Origin: Purpureocillium takamizusanense
Lineage: Eukaryota > Ascomycota > Sordariomycetes > Hypocreales > Ophiocordycipitaceae
NCBI RefSeq assembly: GCF_022605165.1
Contig: NC_063068.1
Span: 496,001-560,000, forward strand
DNA: 64,000 nucleotides
Direction: 5' to 3'
In this document: positions 48,134 to 59,139 of the stretch, one piece after another
Position numbering within the stretch: the stretch's first letter is position 1
Layout: every line of letters begins with the position of its first letter
Program-made: the position numbers and the translations under genes
The notes under the pieces: generated by a model
What the model saw: the letters and a program-made list of their open reading frames with translations, nothing else
Databases searched by the model: none
Told to the model about the DNA's origin: nothing

Positions 48134-48408
48134 CAATCACACACTCATTTGACGACAACCGCTCCCTTCTTCAAAGTCTTGGACCGCTGTGCGAGAATCC
48201 CAGACTTACTTTCTCTCTTCCCCCTTCCTTTCTTTGTTACATTGTTGCTGTCTACTACAACCGACATTTGGCCTTTGGTGCGACTCGGCTCTTTTGGTGT
48301 GTTCATCTACGCTGCCTCTTTTTTCTACAGCTCGGGCTTCACGATAGTAGCACCGGGCTACACGGACGACTTCTTTTTTCCTTCTCTCTTCTCTTCGTGT
48401 CTTACACG

Positions 48409-49925
48409 ATGAAGTTTCTCACGATACTCGGCCTCGTCTCCGCGGCGAGCGCCCATACGGTGTTTACAACGCTGTTCATCAACGGCAAACATCAGGGCGA
48501 TGGCACGTGTGTGAGGATGCCGCTGGACGACGCCACGGCCACCGGTCCGATCCGTCCGGTTACAGGTGACGACATGGCCTGCAGTAAGTCATTTGCCTCT
48601 CCACCTTTTGTCCTCTCTCCCCATATTCACCCGCCCAGCTCGGGTGTTGCACACATGATGAGCTGACACTTCATCCTCACCGCCGCGCGTCAACAGACCG
48701 TGACGGCGGCAAACCCGTCGCGTACACGTGCCCCGCGCCGGGCAAGGCGACGCTGACGTTTGTGTTCCGCATGTACCCGTCGGGCCAGCAGGACGGCGCC
48801 ATCGACATCAGTCACATGGGTCCCTGCGCCGTGTACGTCAAGAAGGTGGACGACATGTACAAGGACTCCGCGGCGGGCGGCGGGTGGTTCAAGATCTGGG
48901 AGGACGGCCTCAACGAGAAGACGGGCGAGTGGTGCGTCGCGCGGCTCATCGCCCAAAAGGGCCTCTTGTCGGTCGACCTGCCGGCCGGCCTGCCTCGCGG
49001 CTTCTACCTCGTGCGGCCCGAGATCCTGGCCCTGCAGAACGTCGTCGCTGCCAACGACCCGCAGTTCTACACCGGGTGCGCTCAGATATACGTCCAGGAC
49101 GGGCCCGAGGGCAAGCTCGACGTGCCGGCCGAGTTCCAGGCCACCATTCCCGGGTACGTGAAGATGTCGGACCCCGGCCTCACATACAACATCTACAACG
49201 AGCCGCTGCTTCCGTACTCGATACCGGGTCCCAAGGTGTACATCCCCTCGGGCTCAGCTGGCGCCGGCGCCGGCGGCGGCAACGAGCACGACGTCTCGCC
49301 TCCACCGCCTAACCAGCCGCCAAACGACTTCAACGGCGCGGTGCCCAAGGACTGCGTGATCAAGAACGCCAACTGGTGCGCCAAGCCGCTGGACAAGTAC
49401 ACGGCGGGGGCTGGCTGCTGGGCGGCGACGAAGCAGTGCTACGACCAGAGCGAGGCCTGCTGGAAGAGCGCGCCGCCGAGCGGCAACGCCAACTGCAAGG
49501 TGTGGCAGGATTACTGCAAGGGCATGGAGGAGGTGTGCGGCGCCGCGGCCGGCGGCAGGGACGTCTCGGGCCCGCCGCCGTTCAAGGGCGAGGAGCACAA
49601 GGCCAAGGTGCCGGGCGAGATCCCCAAGCCGTGGGGGAACCACGAGCAGTCCACGGGGCGAGGGGGGGATGGGAAGAACGAGACGGCGGTCTCGAGCGTC
49701 GTCCCGTCGTCGGCAGCGTCGCCCACGCCGTCGTCGGGCGGCGCAGGATACGGCCCCGAACCGACGGCGTCCAAGACATCGACGGACGGGAGGTGCGGCG
49801 GAGAAGAGGGGCAGACCTGCCGCGGCAGCGCCTACGGTAGCTGCTGCTCGAGCATGAACTGGTGCGGCCGGTCGCGTTGGCACTGTGGCCAGGGATGCCA
49901 GAGTGGCTTTGGCGAGTGCAAGTGA
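48409..49925 (+). CDS. AA9 lytic polysaccharide monooxygenase with C-terminal CBM18
   Basis: A 467-aa secreted copper enzyme from exons 48409-48583 and 48697-49925 (113-bp intron in an Asn codon). The signal peptide MKFLTILGLVSAASA leaves His16 as the mature N-terminus, the first half of the copper histidine brace; the second His is His98 in DGAIDISHMGPCAVYV, and FYTGCAQIYVQDGPEG is the usual C-terminal block with the axial Tyr region. After the catalytic domain (to about residue 245) comes a Pro-rich linker, then an eight-Cys module (about 285-350), another Ser/Gly/Pro linker and a C-terminal 44-residue CBM18 hevein-like chitin-binding domain (RCGGEEGQTCRG, SCCSSMNWCG, CGQGCQSGFGEC). AA9 enzymes cleave cellulose or other beta-glucans oxidatively; the chitin-binding module is unusual and may anchor the enzyme on fungal or arthropod chitin. 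The antisense frames are shadows. Confidence 0.93.
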
Positions 49926-50249
49926 TGGCGAGGGGGTCGTGACGAGAGGCCTTCTTTCAACACCAATAAGCAAACAGACTGTTGACTCAGGCCGACAAGA
50001 AAATTCGACGAAGCGGCACCGCAACAGCGCAATATTGCCGCTACGGATGCACTCTGCTGGCTCTGCTTTGGGGTGTGTGAAAGATGCTGAAACGTATAGC
50101 TAGAGGCAGCGCTACGCTTCGACGGGACCCCTAGAAACGGACTGAGATCGACAGTCTGCTCTATGCGTTTCTCTCTACGTCCCCAACTTCCGATCTGACC
50201 AGTCCATCCTGCACCATTACGCAGCCCCGAATCTGCGTTCACTATATTC
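49926..50249. other. Convergent spacer, AA9 and EF-1alpha-like gene
   Basis: A 324-bp 3'-3' spacer between the two stop codons. No gene seen. Confidence 0.6.
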
Positions 50250-51049
50250 TTACTCCAGCTGATATAACAGAGGTTGTCCCGATACTTTTCCTGCCTCAGA
50301 GCCACTGGTAGATGCGCTGTTGACCCATCCATGCTCCTGGGGCGAAGAAAGGACATTTTCGTCCCGTAAGGCGGAGACGGGAACAAAGGCGCTGACAGAC
50401 ACTTAGCATTTCTGTGTGCGTGTGTGTACTTGGAAATGACTTGGATCGTACTGCTCTTCCTTGATATCAACTGCACCAAAACCACGTACAACGTCTTCGA
50501 AGGCATTCTGAGACCAGCCAACCAAGTCCCTATAGGCAAAAGACGAGAGCCATTAGCCCCCCGAATGGCAGACGAGTTCACACTGCACTTACATTTTGTT
50601 AACTAGTATGAGCAATTTCTCCCGGGGACGTAGCGTTCCATTGGACAGTAAAGTCGCAAGTTTCTGTGCTGATGTAGTGTAGTTGCCTGCATCAGTGGCA
50701 TCTACAACCCAGAGCACCACATCAGGTGCTGCACTACTTGCTGCAGCTTAGGTCAGCCCATGAACTTCGAAGTATTTGCCGACGTACTCTGGACCACGAA
50801 AGACCCGGATGGAGAATGGAAAGACTGCTTGTAGCCCTTTCTCTGATAGAATAATACGATTTCGGCGTATTGTCGAATGCCTTCGCCCTCCAGCTCTTCC
50901 ACTCGCGGCAGCTCCAGTCCGCACTACCTATTGTAAGTATTCGTTCGGACGAATGGCAAATGTTTCGATACCTTGTAAATGAGGTTCCCAACGAGAGTCT
51001 TCTTTCCAGCTCCAGCGTCACCCAGGACGCTCAATGACTTCGTAGCCAT
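50250..51049 (-). CDS. Stand-alone EF-1alpha-like G-domain protein
   Basis: A 193-aa protein from five short exons: 51049-50972, 50923-50788, 50740-50593, 50529-50452 and 50391-50250; the introns are 48, 47, 63 and 60 bp. Every junction keeps frame. The product resembles the EF-1alpha/HBS1 GTPase domain: P-loop SVLGDAGAGKKTLVGNLIYK (G at residue 10), VVLWVVDATDAGNY near residue 80, the guanine motif LILVNKMDLVGWSQNAFEDV (NKMD 119-122) and FVPVSALRDENVL (SAL 153-155). The switch-II DxPGH motif of elongation factors is absent, the P-loop has KK instead of KS/KT, and translation-factor domains II and III are missing. It is therefore probably not an elongation factor; GTP binding without normal hydrolysis, or a regulatory role, is an inference. 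It stands head-to-head with a NACHT relic. Confidence 0.8.
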
Positions 51050-51729
51050 GGCCGTCTGAATACTATCCGTGACGAGGATAATGAGCTGGAAAATACGGTA
51101 GGATGTTGGGTGCGGAGTAAAATTTGTGTTGTTGCCTTATGTATCCTGTACGTGACGGCAGGATATGGCCCACCGTTATGAGCATGGGCTGTGCGGCACG
51201 GCCCGTCTTTACCCTCCTCCGTGGTTCAAGTTTTCCACCCCGCACCAGACAACAATTTACCTCGCCAACCTCCGCCGATAGTCTCGCGTTCAATTTTGGT
51301 GAACAATCGGAGCCCTTCGCTTCTACGCTATGAAACATATCTAGCGCTTCAAACAGAAAGTCCTCAAACGTTCGGGCTCACCCGCCCGCTCGGACTCGGA
51401 GGCCTCATCTGAGAGTGCTCGCCAGAGGTACTTCGCTACGTATTCGTTCATCTTATGATACCTAACTACGAACCCAGGGAAAGCGAGCTATCATATTTAT
51501 ATGTCACAGCCTTGGAGGTATCGTTTGCAAGCAGGTTCGTATAATCCCTCTTACCTTCATGTACAGCTTAACATTTATCCAGGCACTGGTATATGCACAC
51601 GAAGATGACAAAGCATAGGGGAGGTATTGCGATTGACCATCGGCATTGTATTCCTTGCCACACCTCATAGCCCATCCCATAACACTCCCTGACGCTTTTT
51701 GAGTCTTAAATGACGTGGAGGCAACCTGC
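51050..51729. other. Divergent spacer, EF-1alpha-like gene and NACHT relic
   Basis: About 680 bp. Both strands have short frames, none with a recognisable family. It may hold the promoter of the minus-strand gene and the lost 5' part of the NACHT gene. Confidence 0.5.
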
Positions 51730-53012
51730 GTAATCTACTCAACAACTTCAACCTCGCACAATATGAGCAGCCGCCTCCAAACCCCGTATCTGGCACATGT
51801 CAATGGATACGCGACCACCACACATTCGTGTCCTGGCTTGAAAGGGGGAGCAATGCCCTGCTCTGGTTGACCGGCCATCTAGGCTGTGGTGAAACAACCC
51901 TTTCCTATTCACTGGCTCAACATTTAAAGAGATCGGTGCGCGATCACGGACCGTTCTGATATATCTGTGTCAGAACAAGAACAAACAAACAGATGCAAAA
52001 GCGGTACTTATCGGCCCCATTTTCCAGCTTATTAGCCACCATCGTTCCATGATCAAACATGTTCGGAAAGTTTATGATCTACAGGGGCGAAGTATGGTCC
52101 AATCTTCTGCCCTGCTCTGGAGTTTGTTCCTCACGATCCTCCAGGACCCGAAATCCGGGTTTGTATACATAATATTAGATGCACTGGACGAATGCGAGCG
52201 AGCTTCCTGTCGCCAGTTGCTGGAATCAATCGCCGACATGCTCTCAAATGCGCTTTATTCTGTGCGGAACGGTGTTAGAGTCAAGTTTCTCTTGACGAGT
52301 CAACCATTCCTTCACGAATCTTATGCAGCCAACAAAGAAGTTCTGCAATCTCGAATTTATCGAACACGGCCAACCCGGTTACATGGACGATCTTGGCAAG
52401 TTTATTCGACGGAGAGTCGATGAGATCTGCCAGAATCGACAGTTCCCTATAAAGTTACGACAATATGTGTACCAAAGCATGACCCTCAAGGCCGATCGAA
52501 CCTTTCCTTGGATTCAAGTTGTCTTGGCCTCTCTGGAGCAAACTGTTCGCACCGCCAAGACAGACCTAGAGAAAATAATTGCCAGCGTTCCAGAGGATCT
52601 TGCGAACATATACAAGCGGTATTTGGCTAGTATACCGCCTGGATACCAAGACGATGCCTCAATCTCCTGGCTAGTCACACCTATCCTGGTATACTGGCCA
52701 CTCCAAGCGCCGCAGTCGAAAGTGGCATGTCCTTGGCAAGAGCCGTCCCAAGCAGTACAAGGTTCTGGGAACGAGATCCGGCTCTGGTTCCCAAACACAG
52801 CTCCCAAGCCTGCACATCCCACCCTCCCCGAATCTGTGAGCTACAGCAGGAGCAGCTCCCATCAACTAGCTACTATTACAGAGCGAGCCCTACGTAAGCG
52901 CAACCCTCCAGCGCGAATCATAGGCATGGCAATTCATTTGATTACATCAGGCGGCGCGTCGGCATTGAGCGGTCGAACTCGGGGAACCGCGAGGAGACTG
53001 TTGCGCTCCTGA
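51730..53012 (+). pseudogene. Frameshifted NACHT-domain NLR relic
   Basis: Three reading-frame pieces line up as a fungal NACHT NTPase. Piece 1 (frame through 51891) includes SGTCQWIRDHHTFVSWLERG and LLWLTGHLGCGETTLSYSLA, a Walker A whose Lys is Glu (codon 51891-51893), and runs into TGA at 51957. Piece 2, in another frame from about 51950, reads TVLIYLCQNKNKQTDAKAVL, then YIILDALDECERASCRQLLE (Walker B) and VKFLLTSQPFLHES. Near 52330-52350 the frame returns to that of piece 1: LEFIEHGQPGYMDDLGKFIR, MTLKADRTFPWIQVVLASLE and SVPEDLANIYKRYLASIPPG. The downstream winged-helix region is then lost in unrelated low-similarity sequence that ends at 53012. The N-terminal effector domain and C-terminal repeats are absent. 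Such genes normally act in self/non-self recognition; this copy looks dead. Confidence 0.85.
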
Positions 53013-53258
53013 TTTCAATTCACGGTCAATGTCAGTGGTGAAAGAGGAGTGTTCGGTTGAGAGATGGATCAAGGAAGGCATCAATAATCAGAAACGGCAG
53101 CTCCCTCCCAATGTTGGCACCTCGCACGGTGTTGGATGCGATGGTGCGACAACATGCCCTTGTGCTATTGGCTGGTAATTGCCGCGACGTGCATGAAGCA
53201 CTGTGCGAAACCGACATGGGTCGAACTAGGCTCCCTTACGAGCAGGTTGATGCTTGGA

Positions 53259-53280
53259 TACGAAAGTACGTACTTTCGTA
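53259..53280. repeat. 22-bp perfect palindrome
   Basis: The sequence is its own reverse complement: an 11-base arm TACGAAAGTAC followed directly by its complement GTACTTTCGTA. A CGAAGTAC follows within four bases. It resembles two fused halves of the dispersed GTACTTCGTAC motif. Confidence 0.85.
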
Positions 53281-54090
53281 CACGAAGTACAACTTGCAAG
53301 GCGTCAAGTCATCTTGCCTTGCCGGCTACTTGACTGACCAGCAGCAGCCACGAAATGAATGATGGAGCGGTCGAGCAACATATTTATTTCCTTACTCGGA
53401 GATGCGGAACGGTTACAGACCATTCCGTTGGCCGGGGTCTCTGTTCCAGCAAGGTCTATTATCATCTTTATTCCCCGGGCAACTTCGTCGAGGCTCTGCC
53501 CAAGCACGTTCCGCCCGATGGAAGCAACCTCCAGTGGCATCTTATATCAACTTGCCATCTCAGCTTCAACGGCTCAGTTGTCACAGCCCGGGGCCCGCAG
53601 GGATATACCTAGTAGGCAGCGGCACAAAAGCTGGCGGACCTGTGTCGCTGCGCCGTCACCTCCGGTAGTTTAGAGGTACCCACTAGAGGTAGTAGCCCAT
53701 CAACGTCCGCAGACAGTACCGAGGTATTGAGTACTTACTTATCAGGTTGGTACGTTGTAGGTCAGAAGAAGCTCGGTACCTGCAGCGCTGCGAGTGAGGT
53801 GGTGTTAGGTGCAGGTGGTGGCACCATCGTCTGCTGTCCGCGCTGCCTGGCGCAGCCAGCTTGGCCGACGGCACAGGGCGGGCAGCTCAACGGGACCGCC
53901 CACCCGACGCATCTCACGCCCGTCCATGATCAAGGTTCACTCTAACGCTCCCACTGGATGCACCATCGCTGTGCTTGCAGCCGCCCAGCGCCGCCGCCGC
54001 CCCGACGGCGCCGACAGGGGCAAGAAAAAAACAGCCACCGCCACCGCCCACACCACATCAGCGCTTCATTCGGGGGCCCGCCAGAACTAA

Positions 54091-54107
54091 CTGACTGACT
54101 GACTGAC
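54091..54107. repeat. CTGA tetranucleotide repeat
   Basis: Four tandem CTGA units about 370 bp upstream of the SEC4 start. Confidence 0.8.
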
Positions 54108-54472
54108 CACGTCAGGCTGCACCAGTCCCGTCTAGTCCACCAGTCCGGTCCAGTTCATCCAACTCCACGTTCCCCGTCCACGACACCACAAAGGCCACTT
54201 GCGCATCTCATCTCATCCCGCAACCGCACTACTTCCGCAACACCAACGCTGGCCCCTTTTGCGTCCCAGATCGATCGCCGCCGTCCGCGCCATCTCGCCA
54301 CGCACGCGCACCCTGTTCCCGACGCGAGATTCCTATTCCTACTCCCGTTCTCTCGACGAACCAGCCTTGCGACCGCAGACGTCAGACCCGCCGCTTGCCC
54401 CCGTTCGACTTCCGACGACCGCCCTCCTGACCCTCAGAGCTCGCCTGACGAACGCCGTCGTCACCGCCCATC

Positions 54473-55369
<897 letters not shown>

Positions 55370-56049
55370 GCGAGCGCAGCAGAAACAACACGACCGCCAC
55401 TTTTGTTTGTTTTGAATCGCCAGCATCCCATGGCTTGCGACGGCCTGATAACCCTCAGGCGATCACGGCGGAGATGAAATGCCCTGGGGTCGACGGGACT
55501 GCCGCGGCAGGAAACCCTTGCGGCGAATGAAGGACCTGGGCCACGATGCTTCCGCACCCCATCCCAACAAGCTCATGTTCCACGCTTTTCTTACTTTTTC
55601 ACGCACCCCCTCACGTACTGGAACACGCGCACACCTCTTTTAGAAGAAAGCAGCAGACACGGTCCGGAGTTATCTTTTTCTTGGTTTTTGTTTCATCTGG
55701 GTTTAATACATGCTCTTGTGCGGTGCGCTCGGCCAGATCGGCGCGGCGGACTCGGGATGCTGTTGACATGTATGGAGAAGGAGGCGCTCGTTCTCATGCT
55801 CGGCTCACGACGATGTGTACGAGATTTCTACACGGGGGCGCGACTCCGCAGGACGATGCCTGGGCGGCGCCGCTTGACTGCCTGCGAGCGAGAGGACCGA
55901 GAGGACGAATCACGGTTGCGATGAGCGATTTAGTCGATGTGCTGCATGCGTGGGGAGGATAGAGATACCGAGACGACGGACTGGCTGTACAGAGACACTT
56001 CTCGATAGGCGGGAGAGGAGAACAGAGGCACATTTATATTGACAGGCGG
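55370..56049. other. Convergent spacer after SEC4
   Basis: 680 bp between the SEC4 stop and the stop of the minus-strand unknown gene. It holds the two 3' UTRs. No gene supported. Confidence 0.6.
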
Positions 56050-57397
56050 TTACCAGCTCACTATCGAAGCATGGACAATGATTGTCGTAGGCGACACTGC
56101 CACACCACTAACGCCCCAAGCCGCCCCCACCAGAAGGGCGCGCTGGTTCCAGTGTCGGTGGAAGCGCCGTGCCTCGGCCTCGGTCTCGCAGACGACGACG
56201 AAACGGCCCCGTACTGTCTCTGGCGTGTCTCGATCGCTGGAGACTAGGGCCGTGGCTTCCCGGCGCGTCGACTCCGCCTCCTTCCCTTCCTTGTCCTGAG
56301 CATCATGCCGCGGCGGCTGGAGGCACTGTGGTGGGGAGACCTTCCACCTGCAACCCCTGGTGACGCCATCGTCGGTGATTCTCCGTCGCAAGTCCTCAGC
56401 GGACAACGTGGGCGGATACACGCGCAGCAGCACAACAGGAGGCTTATCGCCGTGCGCGTGCTCCGCCCCGCCGACGAGGCCGGCGAGCCGCCTCGCCCAC
56501 GCGCCGACACCGGCGGAGACCCGGCGCTTATCGATATCGAGGCCCACACGCGATGTTGTCGACGGCGACGAGGAGGAGGAGGAGGGGTTTGAGGGCGGTG
56601 ACGGCGGCGGCGCGACGGTAAAGCCGGCGAGCTCAGCGGCGGGCTCGACGTCCGGGGAGCGCAGGTGCGGCGGCGTCGACGCCTCCCACAGGCCGGTGGC
56701 GGAGCGCATGCGGTGGCGCGCCAGGCGGTGCAGGCGCACGAGGCGGTCGCGGTAGACGGTTGCGGCGGCGGGCGTCGAGAAGGAGACGTGGTAGCGGCCG
56801 AGGGGCTCGAGGGTGGAGGGATCGCGTTCCTGCTGCACTGTGTGATGCCGGTCGTGTTAGGGCAGAAGCTCCCCTACCGCACCTTCTGAGGGGTGAATGG
56901 GAGAATGACGGACCTTTCTTAATGGCGCTGTGCCAGCTTGAGAGGCTGCTCGGGGCGATGCGGTAGAAGTCGCTGGCATTGAGGTTGGTGCTCAGGCCGT
57001 GGATCGTGAGCATGACGTGCGAGTCCGCCTTGGCGACTGCGGGGCCGGCGGCTGAGTCTAGGCCCTGCTGCTGCTGCTGCTGCTGCTGCTGTTCGATGGC
57101 GAGGGTATCAGAAGTCGGTGACGCGGCGTCGTCGAGGCGTGCGAAAAGCTCTTGGCCGGACGGAGTCTTGGTGGCGGCGCCGGCATCGTGTAACGGCGGC
57201 GGCCGGGCGCGACGCTTGAGCAGCGGCCAAGCAGACTTGTCGGACTTGTGACTCCGGGGCGGCGAATAATAGGAGGAGGAGGAGGAGGAGTGTATGCGGC
57301 GCGTGAAGAATAATGGCAGCGCGGCCTCGGCCAGGTGCCTCGACGGCGACGGGAAGGGGGCCAGGAGCAGAGCCACCCGGGCGGGAGACGGCGTCAT
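56050..57397 (-). CDS. Predicted mitochondrial protein of unknown function with poly-Q
   Basis: A 423-aa protein from exons 57397-56914 and 56837-56050 (76-bp intron; the junction reads HSAIKKVQQERDPSTLEPLG). I do not recognise the family. The chosen ATG gives MTPSPARVALLLAPFPSPSR followed by HLAEAALPLFFTRRIHSSSS, an acid-free Arg-rich amphipathic start with an RRIHS-type processing site, typical of mitochondrial import; the frame extends further upstream to 57661 but that part is low complexity. A nine-Gln run follows near residue 105, then a possible RNA-binding-like fold beginning SHVMLTIHGLSTNLNASDFY and continuing GRYHVSFSTPAAATVYRDRL. A second similar element, VVLLRVYPPTLSAEDLRRRI with FVVVCETEAEARRFHRHWNQ, suggests two RRM-like units. 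The C-terminus is hydrophobic and may be a membrane tail. Confidence 0.7.
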
Positions 57398-58387
57398 GAT
57401 GCTGAGGGCGGGGGGAGGGCGGAACGGCGCATTGAGGATGACGGAGACGAAGAACGGGCGCGCGCCGAGGGGTGGATGAGCGTGGAGGTTGTTGGGCGCG
57501 CAAGAATGTGGTGCGGATAGCTGGCCAGCACTCGGCTGCAGCTGTCGTGAGGTTGAGGTGGATGGATGGTGGTGATGCTGGACTTTTTGGTGGGGCTCAT
57601 AATGTGGCCTGGGGGGGGGGGGGGCAATAAAGGCGGGCCCGAATGGATCCATGGATGGCAACTGAAACCCCCCCTTGCCTTATAGTGCTGGGCTCAGCAC
57701 GGCGGCGTTATTGGCCCTGAATCTCTGATTTGCCCTAGTGCTGCGTGCGCTGTTACAAGTTACAACTTTGCGAATCGCATCCCGGGGGACGGCACAAGTG
57801 TATTGCCAAGCAAATTCTCGCTAGATATCAGGAAGCTCAAATCAGCGCGTCAGAAGGTGAGCGGCTCCTTTCCACGTTCATGGATGGTTTGCAGAACTTT
57901 ACTGCTGAGCTTGATTGGTTGACAATGCTGCCGAAGGTAAAACCATGAACAGAAAAGACACACTTGGGGCTGTGAGTTGTCCTACACAACAGACGGGACT
58001 GTTCACGAATTGCCGCATGCAGTCAACAGGCAATCAATCAATAAGTACTCCACGCACGGTGTCACAAGCGAAAGTGATTCGTGTGAGAAGGAAGAGTGTA
58101 AGTGTATTGCCGGGTTACCAACCGCTTTCCACCTGTCTGGTCTCATTCAATGTTGAGTTCAATTTGTTGCCAGGAAGTGTATGTCTGTCAGTTTCCACAT
58201 GAATGCCCTCCCATGATTCAAATACTAGAAAAAACGAGCGACGAGTCATGTTCCAAGTCCATGACTTTTGATAGAAAGTGAAGGGGTGCAGCCAGCGGTC
58301 GCCGAGACGAGTGGCTGAAGGCGCCCGGTACGGCAGGCCATACGAGGCGGACGGAGCAAGTCCTGCGAGAACAAGACTTGATCGACT
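57398..58387. other. Spacer with a G14 tract
   Basis: About 1 kb between the unknown mitochondrial gene and the 229-aa gene. It contains a run of 14 G at 57611-57624. Short plus-strand frames near 57750-58200 have no recognisable content. Confidence 0.5.
57611..57624. repeat. Poly-G tract of 14 bases
   Basis: An uninterrupted G14 about 215 bp upstream of the preferred start of the minus-strand gene. Length may be polymorphic or subject to sequencing error. Confidence 0.85.
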
Positions 58388-59139
58388 TTATGGGTAGCTG
58401 AACTTGGGCTCCGAGAACGAGTCATCGTCATGCTGAATGACGGTGGCAATGGTCTGGCCAGGCTTGGCCGTGGTAAAATCAATTTCCCTTCCCTCCAAGG
58501 TATCGATGTCGACGGCAGTGCCTGGGTACTGGTCTCCAACTCCGACAAAGTACTTGAGCGAGGGGGTAATCTGGTATAACTGCTCGGGCTGGGCCATGAA
58601 TCCGGCAACTGGCGTGACGCCGCCGCCGCCGTCGTCCTTGCCATATCCACAGTAGATATTGCCTACAAGGAGTTGCAACATTAGTCCGAAGTAACCAGCT
58701 CAAAGGGCTTCACAAGGTTCTTACGATAAGTGATGGAATCGTATGGCCGCGTCTTAATGGCGAAGGAGCTGTCCGCTGCCACAGCGTCATAGGGAGGATT
58801 GAATTTCGGCGTGCCAGAGCCGTCGAGCTCCATGGCTGCTTTGGTGCCCACCTTGACGGCAGATTTCACCTCCACATTGAGGGCAATGGTGGAGATAACC
58901 TTGACGTTGTTGTCGAGCACCTTCTTGACCGTGCCGGCGGCAGCATAGTTGGCAGCCTTGGCTGTGAACTGGACGGAGCCAGAATTGGGGGCCGAACCGT
59001 TCGACTGCCACACAATTGGCCAAACCTTTGGCTTGGCCCCAGACCCTACCTCTAACGCCGGCGGGTCGTTCAAGAAAACGTAGTTTTGGTAACCCTTGGA
59101 ATGGTTTTCAACCCTGACAATGTAATCGGCGGTTGCCAT
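58388..59139 (-). CDS. Hypothetical 229-aa fungal protein
   Basis: Two exons, 59139-58725 and 58662-58388, with a 62-bp intron (GTAAGA donor, TTGTAG acceptor); the junction gives YDSITYRNIYCGYGKDD. I do not recognise a named family. The N-terminus MATADYIVRVENHSKGYQNY and the block VWPIVWQSNGSAPNSGSVQF resemble small cytosolic beta-rich fungal proteins that begin with an alternating strand and an N-x-S/T-G-x-x-Q-N-Y motif. There is no signal peptide and no membrane segment; only one Cys is visible. Many alternating Val/Ile/Thr stretches (VKKVLDNNVKVISTIALNVE) suggest a beta-sandwich. A Gly-rich loop (DDGGGGVTPVAGFMA) follows the splice site. The first in-frame ATG was used. Without splicing, exon 1 would read through the intron to a stop 14 codons after the donor. 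Confidence 0.75.

Larger units (their letters stand above)
45565..48408. other. Gene-free stretch upstream of the AA9 gene
   Basis: About 2.8 kb with no supported gene. It holds a GGA repeat, a degenerate GAGTGACT repeat, CAA and CAC microsatellites, and a GTACGAAGTAC copy at 47701-47711. From about 47990 it is pyrimidine-rich, suggesting a long AA9 promoter or leader. Confidence 0.55.
53013..54472. other. Spacer between the NACHT relic and SEC4
   Basis: About 1.4 kb. The left part may still be decayed NLR sequence. It contains a 22-bp perfect palindrome at 53259-53280 and a CTGA repeat at 54091-54107. From about 54110 it is C-rich, the probable SEC4 leader. Confidence 0.55.

Noticed and set aside
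49254..50024. 256-codon minus-strand frame
   Set aside because: Antisense shadow of the AA9 gene, with Arg/Ala low complexity.
49832..50581. 249-codon minus-strand frame overlapping the AA9 3' end
   Set aside because: It reads the EF-1alpha-like exons in the wrong frame; the spliced frame with family motifs ends at 50250.
57745..57948. 67-codon plus-strand frame
   Set aside because: Short, without homology or splice partners; probably chance.
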